This document shows positions 44,541 through 52,288 of a DNA stretch of 64,000 nucleotides, piece by piece; the stretch's first letter is position 1; each line of letters begins with the position of its first letter. A model generated the notes under the pieces. The model saw only the letters and a program-made list of their open reading frames with translations. It was not told where the DNA came from and did not search any database. Location of the stretch: contig NZ_JANKMS010000005.1 of NCBI RefSeq assembly GCF_024649945.1, positions 124,001 through 188,000 of the forward strand, read 5' to 3'. The stretch comes from Flavobacterium panacis. Lineage in GTDB: Bacteria > Bacteroidota > Bacteroidia > Flavobacteriales > Flavobacteriaceae. Made by a program: the position numbers and the translations under genes.

Positions 44541-44617
44541 AAACCATATAAGTCATATAAGTTCATTTTAGACTGCGCAAAGCTTGATTAAATGAACTTA
44601 TATGACTTATATGGTTT
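44541..44617. repeat. 28-bp perfect inverted repeat, also a terminator
   Basis: Arms 44541-44568 and 44590-44617 (containing CCATATAAGTCATATAAG and its complement) are fully complementary around a 21-base loop and are followed by a T8 run. The same sequence family recurs at 53396-53488. Confidence 0.85.
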
Positions 44618-44624
44618 ATTTTTT

Positions 44625-45035
44625 TTAGAATGCAATATCTGCTAAAGAATTACTTTCTAATATTTTAAGTGTATTATCACGAACTTCTGTCATTAAACGT
44701 CTTGCTGCACAAGTTGTTTCATCATCGCAGTCATCGCATCTTTCGTAAAAATTATGACTCGCACAAGGTAGCAACGCAATTGGCCCTTCTAAAATTCGAT
44801 AGACTTTTGCCATGCTAATATCTTTCGGATCTTTAATTAAATAATAACCGCCACCTTTTCCTTTTTTTGCACCAAGAAAACCTGAGTTTCTAAGCAACAA
44901 CAAAATACTTTCTAGAAATTTGATTGAAATATGTTCGCTTTTTGCTATTTCAGCTATTTGTACCGGTTCATTATTCTCTCTTCGCGCTAAATAGGTTAAA
45001 GCTTTTATTCCGTATTTTGTTTTCTTTGAAAGCAT
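44625..45035 (-). CDS. Rrf2 family transcriptional regulator with cysteine cluster
   Basis: A 136-residue winged-helix Rrf2 protein: KTKYGIKALTYLAR at the start, HISIKFLESILLLLRNSGFLGAKKGKGGGYYL as the DNA-binding helix and wing. Cysteines in CASHNFYERCDDCDDETTC could bind an Fe-S cluster as in IscR/NsrR/RsrR-type members. Rrf2 proteins of the CymR type repress cysteine synthesis genes. Its location next to the cys operon and metZ, and the palindromes in the cys promoter, make a sulfur-regulator role likely. Confidence 0.88.
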   Translation of the reverse strand: MLSKKTKYGIKALTYLARRENNEPVQIAEIAKSEHISIKFLESILLLLRNSGFLGAKKGKGGGYYLIKDPKDISMAKVYRILEGPIALLPCASHNFYERCDDCDDETTCAARRLMTEVRDNTLKILESNSLADIAF

Positions 45036-45074
45036 CTCTAGATTTTAGATTGTAGATTGCAGATTTTAGATTAT
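45036..45074. repeat. Heptad mini-array
   Basis: Units TCTAGAT, TTTAGAT, TGTAGAT, TGCAGAT, TTTAGAT immediately upstream of the Rrf2 start codon. Confidence 0.6.
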
Positions 45075-45108
45075 TCCTAAAATAAACAAGCTTCATATTA
45101 TTCTGCAA

Positions 45109-45116
45109 CAAAAATA
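45109..45116 (-). promoter_or_regulatory. -7 promoter element of the Rrf2 gene
   Basis: Minus strand TATTTTTG fits TAnnTTTG. No TTTG is present at the usual distance upstream. Confidence 0.4.
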
Positions 45117-45191
45117 GACTTTTTAAATGAGAATAACATCTAAATTCTACTTAATCTATCTTATTTAAAAAACACCTTGTTTTTGAAGCAT

Positions 45192-45241
45192 AAAAAAGAC
45201 GATTTTCAATAGTAAACAATACTATCAAAAATCGTCTTATT
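45192..45241 (-). terminator. Terminator after metZ
   Basis: Arms AAGACGATTTTcaATAGTA / TACTATcaaAAATCGTCTT with an A-run on the plus strand. Confidence 0.88.
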
Positions 45242-45264
45242 AAATCGAAAATTGAAATATATAA

Positions 45265-46437
45265 TTAAGCTAATGCTTGTTTTAAATCTGCAATTACATC
45301 TTCAACAGTTTCTAAGCCTACAGAAACACGAACCAAACCTTGCGTGATTCCTACTGCCAATTGATCTTCTTCAGATAATTTGCTGTGTGTTGTAGAAGCT
45401 GGATGTGTAACAATTGTTTTTACATCGCCAATATTTGCAGAAAGCGAACATAATTTAATCTTGTCTAAAAATTTCCTTCCAGCTTCAAGACCACCTTTAA
45501 TTTCGATCGCAATGATATTACCACCTAAACGCATTTGTTTTTTGGCAATTTCATATTTTGGATGCGATTTCAAGAAAGGATATTTCACGCTTTGCACATT
45601 CGGATGACTTTCTAAAAATTCAGCCACTTTTAAAGCATTTTCACAATGCTTGTCTACGCGAACTGCCAAAGTTTCTAAACTTTTTGACAAAACCCATGCA
45701 TTAAACGGCGACATTGCTGGGCCTGTATTTCTTGAAAACAAATATATTTTACGAATCAATTCTGCTTCTCCAACTGCAACTCCTCCCAAAACTCGACCTT
45801 GTCCGTCCATTAATTTTGTTGCTGAATGAACAACAATATGCGCTCCATATTTTATAGGCTGTTGAATATATGGTGTTGCAAAACAGTTATCTATGATTAA
45901 AATCAGATTGTGTTTTTTTGCAATTTGCCCCAACAATTCCAAATCAATTACATCTACACCAGGATTTGTAGGCGTTTCTGCATAAAGAATTTTAGTGTTT
46001 GGTTTAATGAAACTTTCAATTGTTTCTGGTTGATTGATATCAAAATAAGAAGTTTCAATTTTCCATTTTGGGAAATATGTCATGAACAAAGCATGCGTTG
46101 ACCCAAAAACACTTCCAGCCGAAACAATATGATCACCTGATTCTAATAATGCGGCAAACGTAGAATAGATTGCAGCCATTCCTGTTGCAAATGCATAACC
46201 TGCTTCTGCACCTTCCATTGCACAAACTTTATCAACAAATTCTGTTGTATTTGGATTACTGAAACGAGAGTAAATATTACGAACTTTTTCTTCTGTAAAA
46301 GAAGCTCTCATATCCTCTGCATCTTCAAATATAAAACTTGAAGATAGGTACAAAGGAGTGGAATGTTCTTGAAATTGTGTTTTTTCTAAATGTGTTCTAA
46401 TGGCTTGTGTTTCAAAACCAAATTCTTCTGTATTCAT
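45265..46437 (-). CDS. metZ: O-succinylhomoserine sulfhydrylase-type enzyme (Cys/Met metabolism PLP family)
   Basis: A 390-residue PLP enzyme. The start at 46437 (MNTEEFGFETQAIRTHLEKTQ) matches the family N-terminus; an earlier in-frame start would add 31 unrelated residues. The PLP lysine is in VVHSATKLMDGQGRVLGG. FATGMAAIYSTFAALLESGDHI and THPASTTHSKLSEE are typical. Members make homocysteine from an activated homoserine and sulfide. As MetX (homoserine acetyl- or succinyl-transferase) is also here, either ester may be the substrate. It carries no nearby riboswitch or leader ORF. Confidence 0.88.
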   Translation of the reverse strand: MNTEEFGFETQAIRTHLEKTQFQEHSTPLYLSSSFIFEDAEDMRASFTEEKVRNIYSRFSNPNTTEFVDKVCAMEGAEAGYAFATGMAAIYSTFAALLESGDHIVSAGSVFGSTHALFMTYFPKWKIETSYFDINQPETIESFIKPNTKILYAETPTNPGVDVIDLELLGQIAKKHNLILIIDNCFATPYIQQPIKYGAHIVVHSATKLMDGQGRVLGGVAVGEAELIRKIYLFSRNTGPAMSPFNAWVLSKSLETLAVRVDKHCENALKVAEFLESHPNVQSVKYPFLKSHPKYEIAKKQMRLGGNIIAIEIKGGLEAGRKFLDKIKLCSLSANIGDVKTIVTHPASTTHSKLSEEDQLAVGITQGLVRVSVGLETVEDVIADLKQALA

Positions 46438-46608
46438 TGTGTTGTTTTTTTGTTTTAACACGAATTGCACTAATTGGCACAAATTCGATTTTATTTTTAA
46501 AATTTCACAAAGATTCGCAAACAGAAACATGGAGTTTCGCTAAGAATCGAAGTGGATTTTATTATTGGTTAAGTCAAAAGAATTATCTAATTGACTCATT
46601 TTCCAATT

Positions 46609-47034
46609 TTACAAAGCTTCTTTGTTTAAAACCACTTTGTATTTAATCGTTGCTGTTGGTTCAACCGTTTTGGCTACTGAGCAATATTTCTCAAAAGAAA
46701 GTTGTGCTGCTTTTTTTGCTTTTTCCGGATTAATTTCTCCTTCTAAATAAAAAACCACATCGATTTCTTTGAAAGGTTTTGCTTCTCCAACCTGAACACG
46801 AAGTCCTTCAACCTCAGCATCAAATGAAGTGATCTCCTGACGTTGTTTTTTCAAAATTGAAATCATATCGATAGCGCTGCATCCTGCAACTCCCATTAAC
46901 ACTAATTCCATTGGACTTGCACCTAAATCACTTCCGCCAAATTCGGCTCTGCTGTCAACGTCAACTATATGTCCGCGCTCATTTTTTACTTTGAAATGAA
47001 ATGCGTCGTTTACTCTGTTTAAAGTTACTTTCAT
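46609..47034 (-). CDS. OsmC family protein
   Basis: A 141-residue OsmC/Ohr-like protein: ASPMELVLMGVAGCSAIDMISILKKQRQEI contains the first redox cysteine, and FEKYCSVAKTVEPTATIKYKV the second. Members reduce organic peroxides or handle reactive sulfur. It lies upstream of metZ (171-base gap) and 15 bases after a secreted-protein gene on the same strand. Confidence 0.9.
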   Translation of the reverse strand: MKVTLNRVNDAFHFKVKNERGHIVDVDSRAEFGGSDLGASPMELVLMGVAGCSAIDMISILKKQRQEITSFDAEVEGLRVQVGEAKPFKEIDVVFYLEGEINPEKAKKAAQLSFEKYCSVAKTVEPTATIKYKVVLNKEAL

Positions 47035-47049
47035 GGTATTTATTCCTAG

Positions 47050-47607
47050 TTATTTGTCTTTTTTATCTAATTTATTCCAATATTCTAAAACTTGTTTTTT
47101 AGATTCTGCATCTAAAGACTTAAAATTATCAGAGAATTTATCTTTTTTAAAATCATCAGAAACACTAGCTTCTATGGTGTAAAATTGATCTTTCTGCGAA
47201 AAGATTAAATGAACTGACTGCTGTTTAAAATCTGCATCATAAAGTCCGTAAATGAAAAGAGCATCAACACTTTTGTCTTTATTATAATCTCCAAAGGCTT
47301 TTCTGCTTCCCCATGCCGAAATAATTCCATTATGATCTACTTCTAAAATAGATTTCACCATCCATTTACCATTCACTTTTGTAAATCTTTGAAAATACAT
47401 TTTGTCAGGAATTGCATTCTTTTCAATTTTAGAAAAGATAAACACATTATCCTCATTTCCAACAGAACTAACCTCATCTATTTGAATCGCTCTAACTCCT
47501 TTATAAGGAAAAACTTCCTGTGTATAACTGTCTTTATTTCTAATAACATTGGAAATCTGAGCAGTCAAAATATTTGAAAACAATAGTAAAATGAAGATCT
47601 TTTTCAT
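47050..47607 (-). CDS. Secreted protein of unknown function
   Basis: A 185-residue protein with signal peptide MKKIFILLLFSNILTAQ. The mature part contains GDYNKDKSVDALFIYGLYD, an Asp-rich loop like a calcium-binding FG-GAP/EF-hand turn, in a largely beta context (YFQRFTKVNGKWMVKSILEVDHNG). No family recognised. It is the first gene of a possible secreted protein-OsmC pair. Confidence 0.65.
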   Translation of the reverse strand: MKKIFILLLFSNILTAQISNVIRNKDSYTQEVFPYKGVRAIQIDEVSSVGNEDNVFIFSKIEKNAIPDKMYFQRFTKVNGKWMVKSILEVDHNGIISAWGSRKAFGDYNKDKSVDALFIYGLYDADFKQQSVHLIFSQKDQFYTIEASVSDDFKKDKFSDNFKSLDAESKKQVLEYWNKLDKKDK

Positions 47608-47677
47608 ACTTTATATTTAATTATTAAAATGTAAAGTTAAGATTTTTCTTTCTTCCTATTTGTCGTAAAAACAGCTT

Positions 47678-50092
47678 TTATCCTTTATCAGACAATCTCA
47701 AAATATCTCCGAAAACTCCTCTTGCCGTTACTGCAGAACCTGCACCCGCTCCTTGAATAACAATTGGACGATCTCCGTACGATTCTGTGTAAATTTCGAA
47801 GAAAGAATCAGATCCTTTTAATCCACCAAGTGCTGTGTCTGATGGAACTGAAACTAATTTTACTTCTAAATTCCCTTTATCATTCTGCAAATCTCCAGAC
47901 AATTCACCTATGTATCTCAACACGTGATTTGGCTGTTGTTCTGCTTTTATTTTAGCATAAATTGGATCGAATTCTTTTAATTTCGTCAAGAAATCGGCTG
48001 CGCTTCCTTCACGTAAATGTTCTGGAATTAGATTCTGAATTGAGATTTCTTCAAACTCATTTTGTAAATCTAATTCTCTAGCTAAAATTAATAATTTTCT
48101 TCCAACATCATTTCCACATAAATCCTCACGCGGATCTGGTTCTGTATATCCGTTATCAATTGCTTCTTGCAAGATTTCGCTGAAAGGCGCCTCTTTTGCA
48201 GAGAAATTATTAAATAAATAACTCAATGTTCCTGAGAAAACTCCTTTAATTTTAGTGATGTTTTCACCTGAAAGATGCAACAATTTAATAGTATCAATTA
48301 ACGGCAATCCTGCACCAACATTGGTTTCGTATAAATAATTCTTTTGGTTTTCTTCTAAAGCACTTCTCAATTCTTTATAAAAACCATAACTTAAAGTATT
48401 GGCTACTTTATTCGAAGAAATCAAGTCGAAACTGTTTTCTACAAGTGGAATATAATTTTCTACAAAACTTGCACTTGCTGTATTATCTACTGCAATTAAG
48501 TTTTCTAAATGATTCTCATTCGCATAAGCTATAATATCCTGAATGGTATACGCTTCGCCTTTTGTTTCAAGCTCGTTTTTCCAGTTATTAGTAACGCCGT
48601 ATTTGTTTAAAAGCACTTTTTTAGAATTGGCAATCGCAAAAACATTCAACTTAATACCTTTACGATTTTCAATAGCTGCAGACGATTCCAAGATTTGATT
48701 AATCAAAGTTCCTCCAACCAATCCGTGGCCGATAATGGCAATATTGATCTTTTTAGAAACTCCGAAAATTTCTCCGTGAATAACATTTAAAGCTTTATTC
48801 AATTCTGATTTCTTCACAACCAAACTCACGTTTTTACCCGTAACGGTGTTGTTGAATAAAATCGGAACAATTTTATTTCGAATTAAAGCAGTATAAGGTT
48901 TATGGAAAGTACTCAAATCCTGACCGATAATCGAAATTACCGATACATTATCTGTAACCGTAATTTGATTAACGTCTTTAGAATAAAAGTCATTTTCGAA
49001 TTCTTTTTCTAATTCCACAACCGCAGTTGTCGCTTTATCAGTTGCAACCACCAATCCGATTCCTCTTTCTGAAGAACCTTGAGAAATGATACTAACACTG
49101 ATATTATGATCGCCCATTACTTTAAAAATACGAGCATCAACTCCCGCTTTTCCAAGTAATCCGCGTCCTTCAAGATTTACAAGAGAAACATTTTCTAAAA
49201 CAGAAAGCGTTTTAATTCCTTCTTTAGAAGAATCTGAAGTAATTAAAGTTCCGCGATTTTCGTGGTTGAAAGTATTTAAAATTCGCAACGGAATATTCTT
49301 TTCTAACAAAGGAATAATCGTTTTGGCATGAAGAATCGTTGCGCCAAAATTTGCCAGCTCATTTGCTTCATTAAACGATAAATATTCGATTTTCTTAGCA
49401 TCTGCCACCAAATCAGGATTTGCAGTGTAGATTCCGTCTACGTGCGTGAAGTTTTGTAATTCCTCAGCATTTAAATAATTGGCGATTAACGAAGCGGTAT
49501 AGTTACTGCCATTTCTACCTAAAGTAGTTGTGTCGTTGTTGTTATTAGATCCAATGAAACCTGTAACTATATTAACCGTTTCTCCGTTATGTTCTTTAAA
49601 ATAATTGACTACATTTTTCTTTGAAAGCTGCTCTAAAGGCTGTGCATCACCAAATTTAGAATCGGTTTTCAATAAATCTCTTGTATCTACAAAATTGGCT
49701 GGAATTCCTTTTTCTAACAAAATAGCTGTCAATAATTTAGCCGAAAGCAATTCTCCTTTAGACAAAATCTGATCTTTGATTTTTTTGCTATAATCACCAA
49801 TCAAGCTTACGCCTTCAAAAAGTTTGTCTAAGACATTAAATTCTTCAGACAAATCAACTTGTGGATAATCTGAGATTTGATATTTTTTAAAATTTTCCAA
49901 TAATTCTTTATAGCTGCCATTTTTTGCAGCAATGCTTAAGATAAATTCCAATTCGTCTGTTGCATTTCCTCGTGCAGAAACTACAACGGCAATTTTTTCA
50001 CCTTGATTTACTTTATCAGCAATTATAGAAACAACTTTGTTAAGTCCTTCTCCGTTTGCTAATGATTTACCTCCAAATTTTAATACTTTCAT
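47678..50092 (-). CDS. thrA: Bifunctional aspartate kinase / homoserine dehydrogenase
   Basis: An 804-residue fusion. The aspartate kinase domain (about 1-280, KFGGKSLANGEGL, GRNGSNYTASLIA) is followed by ACT-like regulatory repeats (about 300-450: VNLEGRGLLGKAGVDARIF, VSVISIIGQDLS). Homoserine dehydrogenase begins near 460 (IAIIGHGLVGGTLINQ) with the complete active-site motifs GYTEPDPREDLCGND and GAGAGSAVTARGVFGDI. It makes homoserine for Met and Thr. The ATG sits 1 base after the metX stop, so it shares the metX transcript and S-box control. Confidence 0.95.
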   Translation of the reverse strand: MKVLKFGGKSLANGEGLNKVVSIIADKVNQGEKIAVVVSARGNATDELEFILSIAAKNGSYKELLENFKKYQISDYPQVDLSEEFNVLDKLFEGVSLIGDYSKKIKDQILSKGELLSAKLLTAILLEKGIPANFVDTRDLLKTDSKFGDAQPLEQLSKKNVVNYFKEHNGETVNIVTGFIGSNNNNDTTTLGRNGSNYTASLIANYLNAEELQNFTHVDGIYTANPDLVADAKKIEYLSFNEANELANFGATILHAKTIIPLLEKNIPLRILNTFNHENRGTLITSDSSKEGIKTLSVLENVSLVNLEGRGLLGKAGVDARIFKVMGDHNISVSIISQGSSERGIGLVVATDKATTAVVELEKEFENDFYSKDVNQITVTDNVSVISIIGQDLSTFHKPYTALIRNKIVPILFNNTVTGKNVSLVVKKSELNKALNVIHGEIFGVSKKINIAIIGHGLVGGTLINQILESSAAIENRKGIKLNVFAIANSKKVLLNKYGVTNNWKNELETKGEAYTIQDIIAYANENHLENLIAVDNTASASFVENYIPLVENSFDLISSNKVANTLSYGFYKELRSALEENQKNYLYETNVGAGLPLIDTIKLLHLSGENITKIKGVFSGTLSYLFNNFSAKEAPFSEILQEAIDNGYTEPDPREDLCGNDVGRKLLILARELDLQNEFEEISIQNLIPEHLREGSAADFLTKLKEFDPIYAKIKAEQQPNHVLRYIGELSGDLQNDKGNLEVKLVSVPSDTALGGLKGSDSFFEIYTESYGDRPIVIQGAGAGSAVTARGVFGDILRLSDKG

Positions 50093-50093
50093 T

Positions 50094-51083
50094 TTATTTC
50101 TTTATTGTTTCTGCCTTAAAAATGTCGGCAAGTAAATGATCTAATTGTTTGTACTCGATTAAAAAAGCGTCATGTCCGTGAACTGAGACAATCTCGCTAT
50201 AGAAAACATTGTTTTTAAACTTCTTCAAATCTTCGTAGGTTTCTACGTTTTCTTTTGCTGTAAAAAACAAATCCGAATTGATTCCGACGATATGAATTGA
50301 AGCTTTTGTTTGAGACATTAAGTTTTCAAAACTTTCACTATTTCTAGTAATATCAATTGTTTTAAGCAACTGATTCATTAATTTATAAGAAGACAATTGG
50401 AATCTTTTTTGCAATTTTTTTCCGTGATGCGCCAACCAACTTTCAATATTAAAAATCAGCAAATCTTGATTGATCGTTCGCTGAAATTTTTCTTTGAATG
50501 ATTCTGGCGAACGGTAACACAACATCGCGTGAATTCTTGCATCTTCGATTGGTTTTGAAGAATTATTCAAGATCTGCTCTTGCAAAAAGCAATTAGCAAT
50601 AAGCCAGTCAGTAGATTTCCAGTCGCTCGCAATCGGAATAAGGTTTTCTGTAATATTTGGTGCCAATGCTAAAATTTCCCAAGCAATTCCACCACCAACT
50701 GAACCTCCGATAATCGCAAAAAGTTTTTCGATTTGTAAAGCTTTAATTCCTTCAATAAAGATTCTCGCAATATCTCTCGCTGTAAAATCAAGATAATTTT
50801 CGATCAAGAAAGAATTTGTTCCATTTCCAGGAATATCAAAGGCCAAAACGGTATAAACAGTAGTATCGATGGTTTTACCTTCGCCAATCAAGTCATTCCA
50901 CCAGCCATTTTCGCCAGTAACTTGCGAATTTCCAGTTAAAGCATGATTAACCAAAACAATAGGTGCGCTGTGCAAAGGTTGCCCTGCCAACGTAAAACTT
51001 AATGGTATAGAATGATAAGTTGCACCACTTTCTGTGATGAAATCTTGAATTATAATGGGATTTGGTATATTTTCCAATTTCAA
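50094..51083 (-). CDS. metX: Homoserine O-acetyltransferase (alpha/beta-hydrolase fold)
   Basis: A 329-residue MetX-like protein. The nucleophile serine is in FAIIGGSVGGGIAWEIL, with the oxyanion side VLVNHALTGNSQV and a C-terminal HGHDAFLIEYKQL carrying the catalytic His. It acylates homoserine for the sulfhydrylases MetY/MetZ. The gene is directly behind an S-box riboswitch and a promoter and is coupled to thrA. Succinyl instead of acetyl specificity cannot be excluded. Confidence 0.92.
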   Translation of the reverse strand: MKLENIPNPIIIQDFITESGATYHSIPLSFTLAGQPLHSAPIVLVNHALTGNSQVTGENGWWNDLIGEGKTIDTTVYTVLAFDIPGNGTNSFLIENYLDFTARDIARIFIEGIKALQIEKLFAIIGGSVGGGIAWEILALAPNITENLIPIASDWKSTDWLIANCFLQEQILNNSSKPIEDARIHAMLCYRSPESFKEKFQRTINQDLLIFNIESWLAHHGKKLQKRFQLSSYKLMNQLLKTIDITRNSESFENLMSQTKASIHIVGINSDLFFTAKENVETYEDLKKFKNNVFYSEIVSVHGHDAFLIEYKQLDHLLADIFKAETIKK

Positions 51084-51156
51084 ATCTGTTGTATTATTGA
51101 TTTGTATATGGAAATATTAGAAAGAAAAACTAGGTTTAACTAGAAAAAATCTTGTT

Positions 51157-51260
51157 GTTATCTTTCCACGTTTGGCGTGGTAGAATGTAGCACCTTCTTC
51201 GTTTTACCAAAGGGTTGCTAAGGCTTCATCGGGTCTAATCCCTCGTCCTTTCTTTATAAC
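51157..51260 (-). ncRNA. SAM-I (S-box) riboswitch of metX-thrA
   Basis: Minus strand: P1 arms GTTAT and ATAAC, core GAGGGATTAGACCCGATGAAG, TTAGCAACC, AAGGTGCTACATTCTACC, and P4 CCACG/CGTGG. The metX ATG is 73 bases beyond. No strong terminator hairpin follows, so translation-level control is possible. Confidence 0.95.
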
Positions 51261-51289
51261 ATTTCAATACGTGTTTGAACTTAACGGTG

Positions 51290-51321
51290 CAAATTAACTA
51301 CTAATTTCTCTAACAAACAAA
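51290..51321 (-). promoter_or_regulatory. Promoter of the S-box metX-thrA operon
   Basis: Minus strand: TTTG (51321-51318), 20 bases, TTAATTTG (51297-51290, one mismatch to TAnnTTTG). The RNA would start near 51284, about 24 bases before the aptamer. Confidence 0.55.
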
Positions 51322-51451
51322 TTTATTCTAAAACTGTTTGTTAAATTTCTGAGACTTACTTTAGCAAAAACTATTATACGCAAAAATTTACCGAACAAAA
51401 ATGCCCAGTAAAATTAAGCAGGTTTTAACCTAGTTTATGTCACTTCTCAAT

Positions 51452-51652
51452 TTAGATGAAAAGCGTTTCATTTTCTTTTGAATACATCAAAAACAATAAA
51501 GAATTCGGTACATTTTTGATTGTACTTTTATCTGCCTCTGTCATTCCGAATCTTGGATGAGCCAATTCATTTGTTGGCGGCGGATTGTTGTTTTTTGTCC
51601 TTCTGTTTTTCAATTTAGAAATTTTTTCTGCTAAGTAGTTCAATGTGCTCAT
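51452..51652 (-). CDS. 66-residue small protein behind two leader-terminator modules
   Basis: Begins MSTLNYLAEKISKLKNRR, has an Asn/Pro-rich middle, and ends NSLLFLMYSKENETLFI. The small protein encoded at 55136-54954 has the same layout (M-TLN--A at the start, SLL--MY---E-E--F at the end), which supports both being real and related. The gene follows terminator D after ~85 bases and lies ~130 bases upstream of the metX promoter. Function unknown. Confidence 0.5.
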   Translation of the reverse strand: MSTLNYLAEKISKLKNRRTKNNNPPPTNELAHPRFGMTEADKSTIKNVPNSLLFLMYSKENETLFI

Positions 51653-51734
51653 GATATTAAGTTTTAGTTCAGTTTGCGTTTTATAATCTTTATTTATTTT
51701 TTATGTTTTCGTTAAATCGTTTAGAAGAATAAAA

Positions 51735-51769
51735 AAACCCTTTTGGTTTTTTAGATACCAAAAGGGTTT
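51735..51769 (-). terminator. Terminator D behind leader ORF D
   Basis: 13-bp perfect arms (AAACCCTTTTGGT and complement) with a U7 run on the leftward transcript. It lies 30 bases after the stop of the leader ORF and upstream of the 66-residue gene. Confidence 0.92.
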
Positions 51770-51799
51770 AAGCTTTTAAACTCATTTATACTTTTAGTA

Positions 51800-51904
51800 T
51801 CAACAGACCTTCACGCAAATAAGCGCGACAGCGAACATCTTGTTCATCTGTAAGGATTTATACATCTGTGATTTATATTGTGTTTTTAAATTCTGCATTT
51901 TCAT
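51800..51904 (-). CDS. Leader ORF D (Met/Cys-containing, 15 or 34 codons)
   Basis: The short form from the ATG at 51847 reads MNKMFAVALICVKVC. A longer form from 51904 adds 19 residues with three more Met. The NKMF segment equals that of leader ORF C just upstream, and it ends on a Cys codon before UGA. Terminator D follows. Expected role: a translated sensor, not a functional protein. Confidence 0.5.
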   Translation of the reverse strand: MKMQNLKTQYKSQMYKSLQMNKMFAVALICVKVC

Positions 51905-51914
51905 TAAATTAAAA

Positions 51915-51942
51915 AGCCTCCTAAATATTTTTTAGGAGGCTC
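51915..51942 (-). terminator. Terminator C behind leader ORF C
   Basis: Arms AGCCTCCTAAA / TTTAGGAGGCT followed by UUUUU on the leftward transcript, 33 bases after the stop of leader ORF C. The leader's GAGGCGGGAG can pair with the GCCTCC arm. Confidence 0.92.
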
Positions 51943-51975
51943 TTACTATATTATTATTGTATTCTTACAATTTTT

Positions 51976-52047
51976 CTAAGCAATAGACACTCCCGCCTCG
52001 GTCTTAACCGAAATGGCACAAAACATTTTGTTGACTTTTAAGTTCAT
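51976..52047 (-). CDS. Leader ORF C (23 codons)
   Basis: Starts MNLKVNKMFCAISVKTEAG and ends at UAG (51976). The core VNKMFC matches VNNMMSC of leader ORF A. Met8 and Cys10 codons come before a GC-rich coding segment that is complementary to the terminator arm. The ATG is about 20 bases after a predicted transcription start. A longer in-frame ATG upstream would lie before the promoter and is rejected. Confidence 0.6.
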   Translation of the reverse strand: MNLKVNKMFCAISVKTEAGVSIA

Positions 52048-52074
52048 TTGATTTCTAGTAGTTTTTGGGTACAA

Positions 52075-52106
52075 CAAATATGCAACTATTTTTTTTATTA
52101 CACAAA
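52075..52106 (-). promoter_or_regulatory. Promoter of leader ORFs C and D
   Basis: Minus strand: TTTG (52106-52103), 20 bases, CATATTTG (52082-52075, one mismatch). Confidence 0.6.
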
Positions 52107-52288
52107 TGAAATTCAGGAATTTAATTACAAAATTCGCTAAAATTGTATTTTTTAACGACAAAAAACATCTTACAAAAAAAATTAGAGTAAAAAACCTACA
52201 AAAAACATCATTTTCTTTCTAAATTTCGCTTGACAAATCAGTTTATCAAAGAACTTTACCGCAATCTTTTTCTTTTTTTCGGGAAAAT

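Noticed and set aside
46438..46608. Attenuator or riboswitch before metZ
   Set aside because: The spacer contains only short decad-like repeats (CACGAATTG, CACTAATTGG, CACAAATTCG); no S-box core, Met/Cys ORF or terminator was found.
51976..52161. Longer 61-codon form of leader ORF C
   Set aside because: Its upstream start lies before the predicted promoter; the short form from 52047 fits transcription start and matches leader A.
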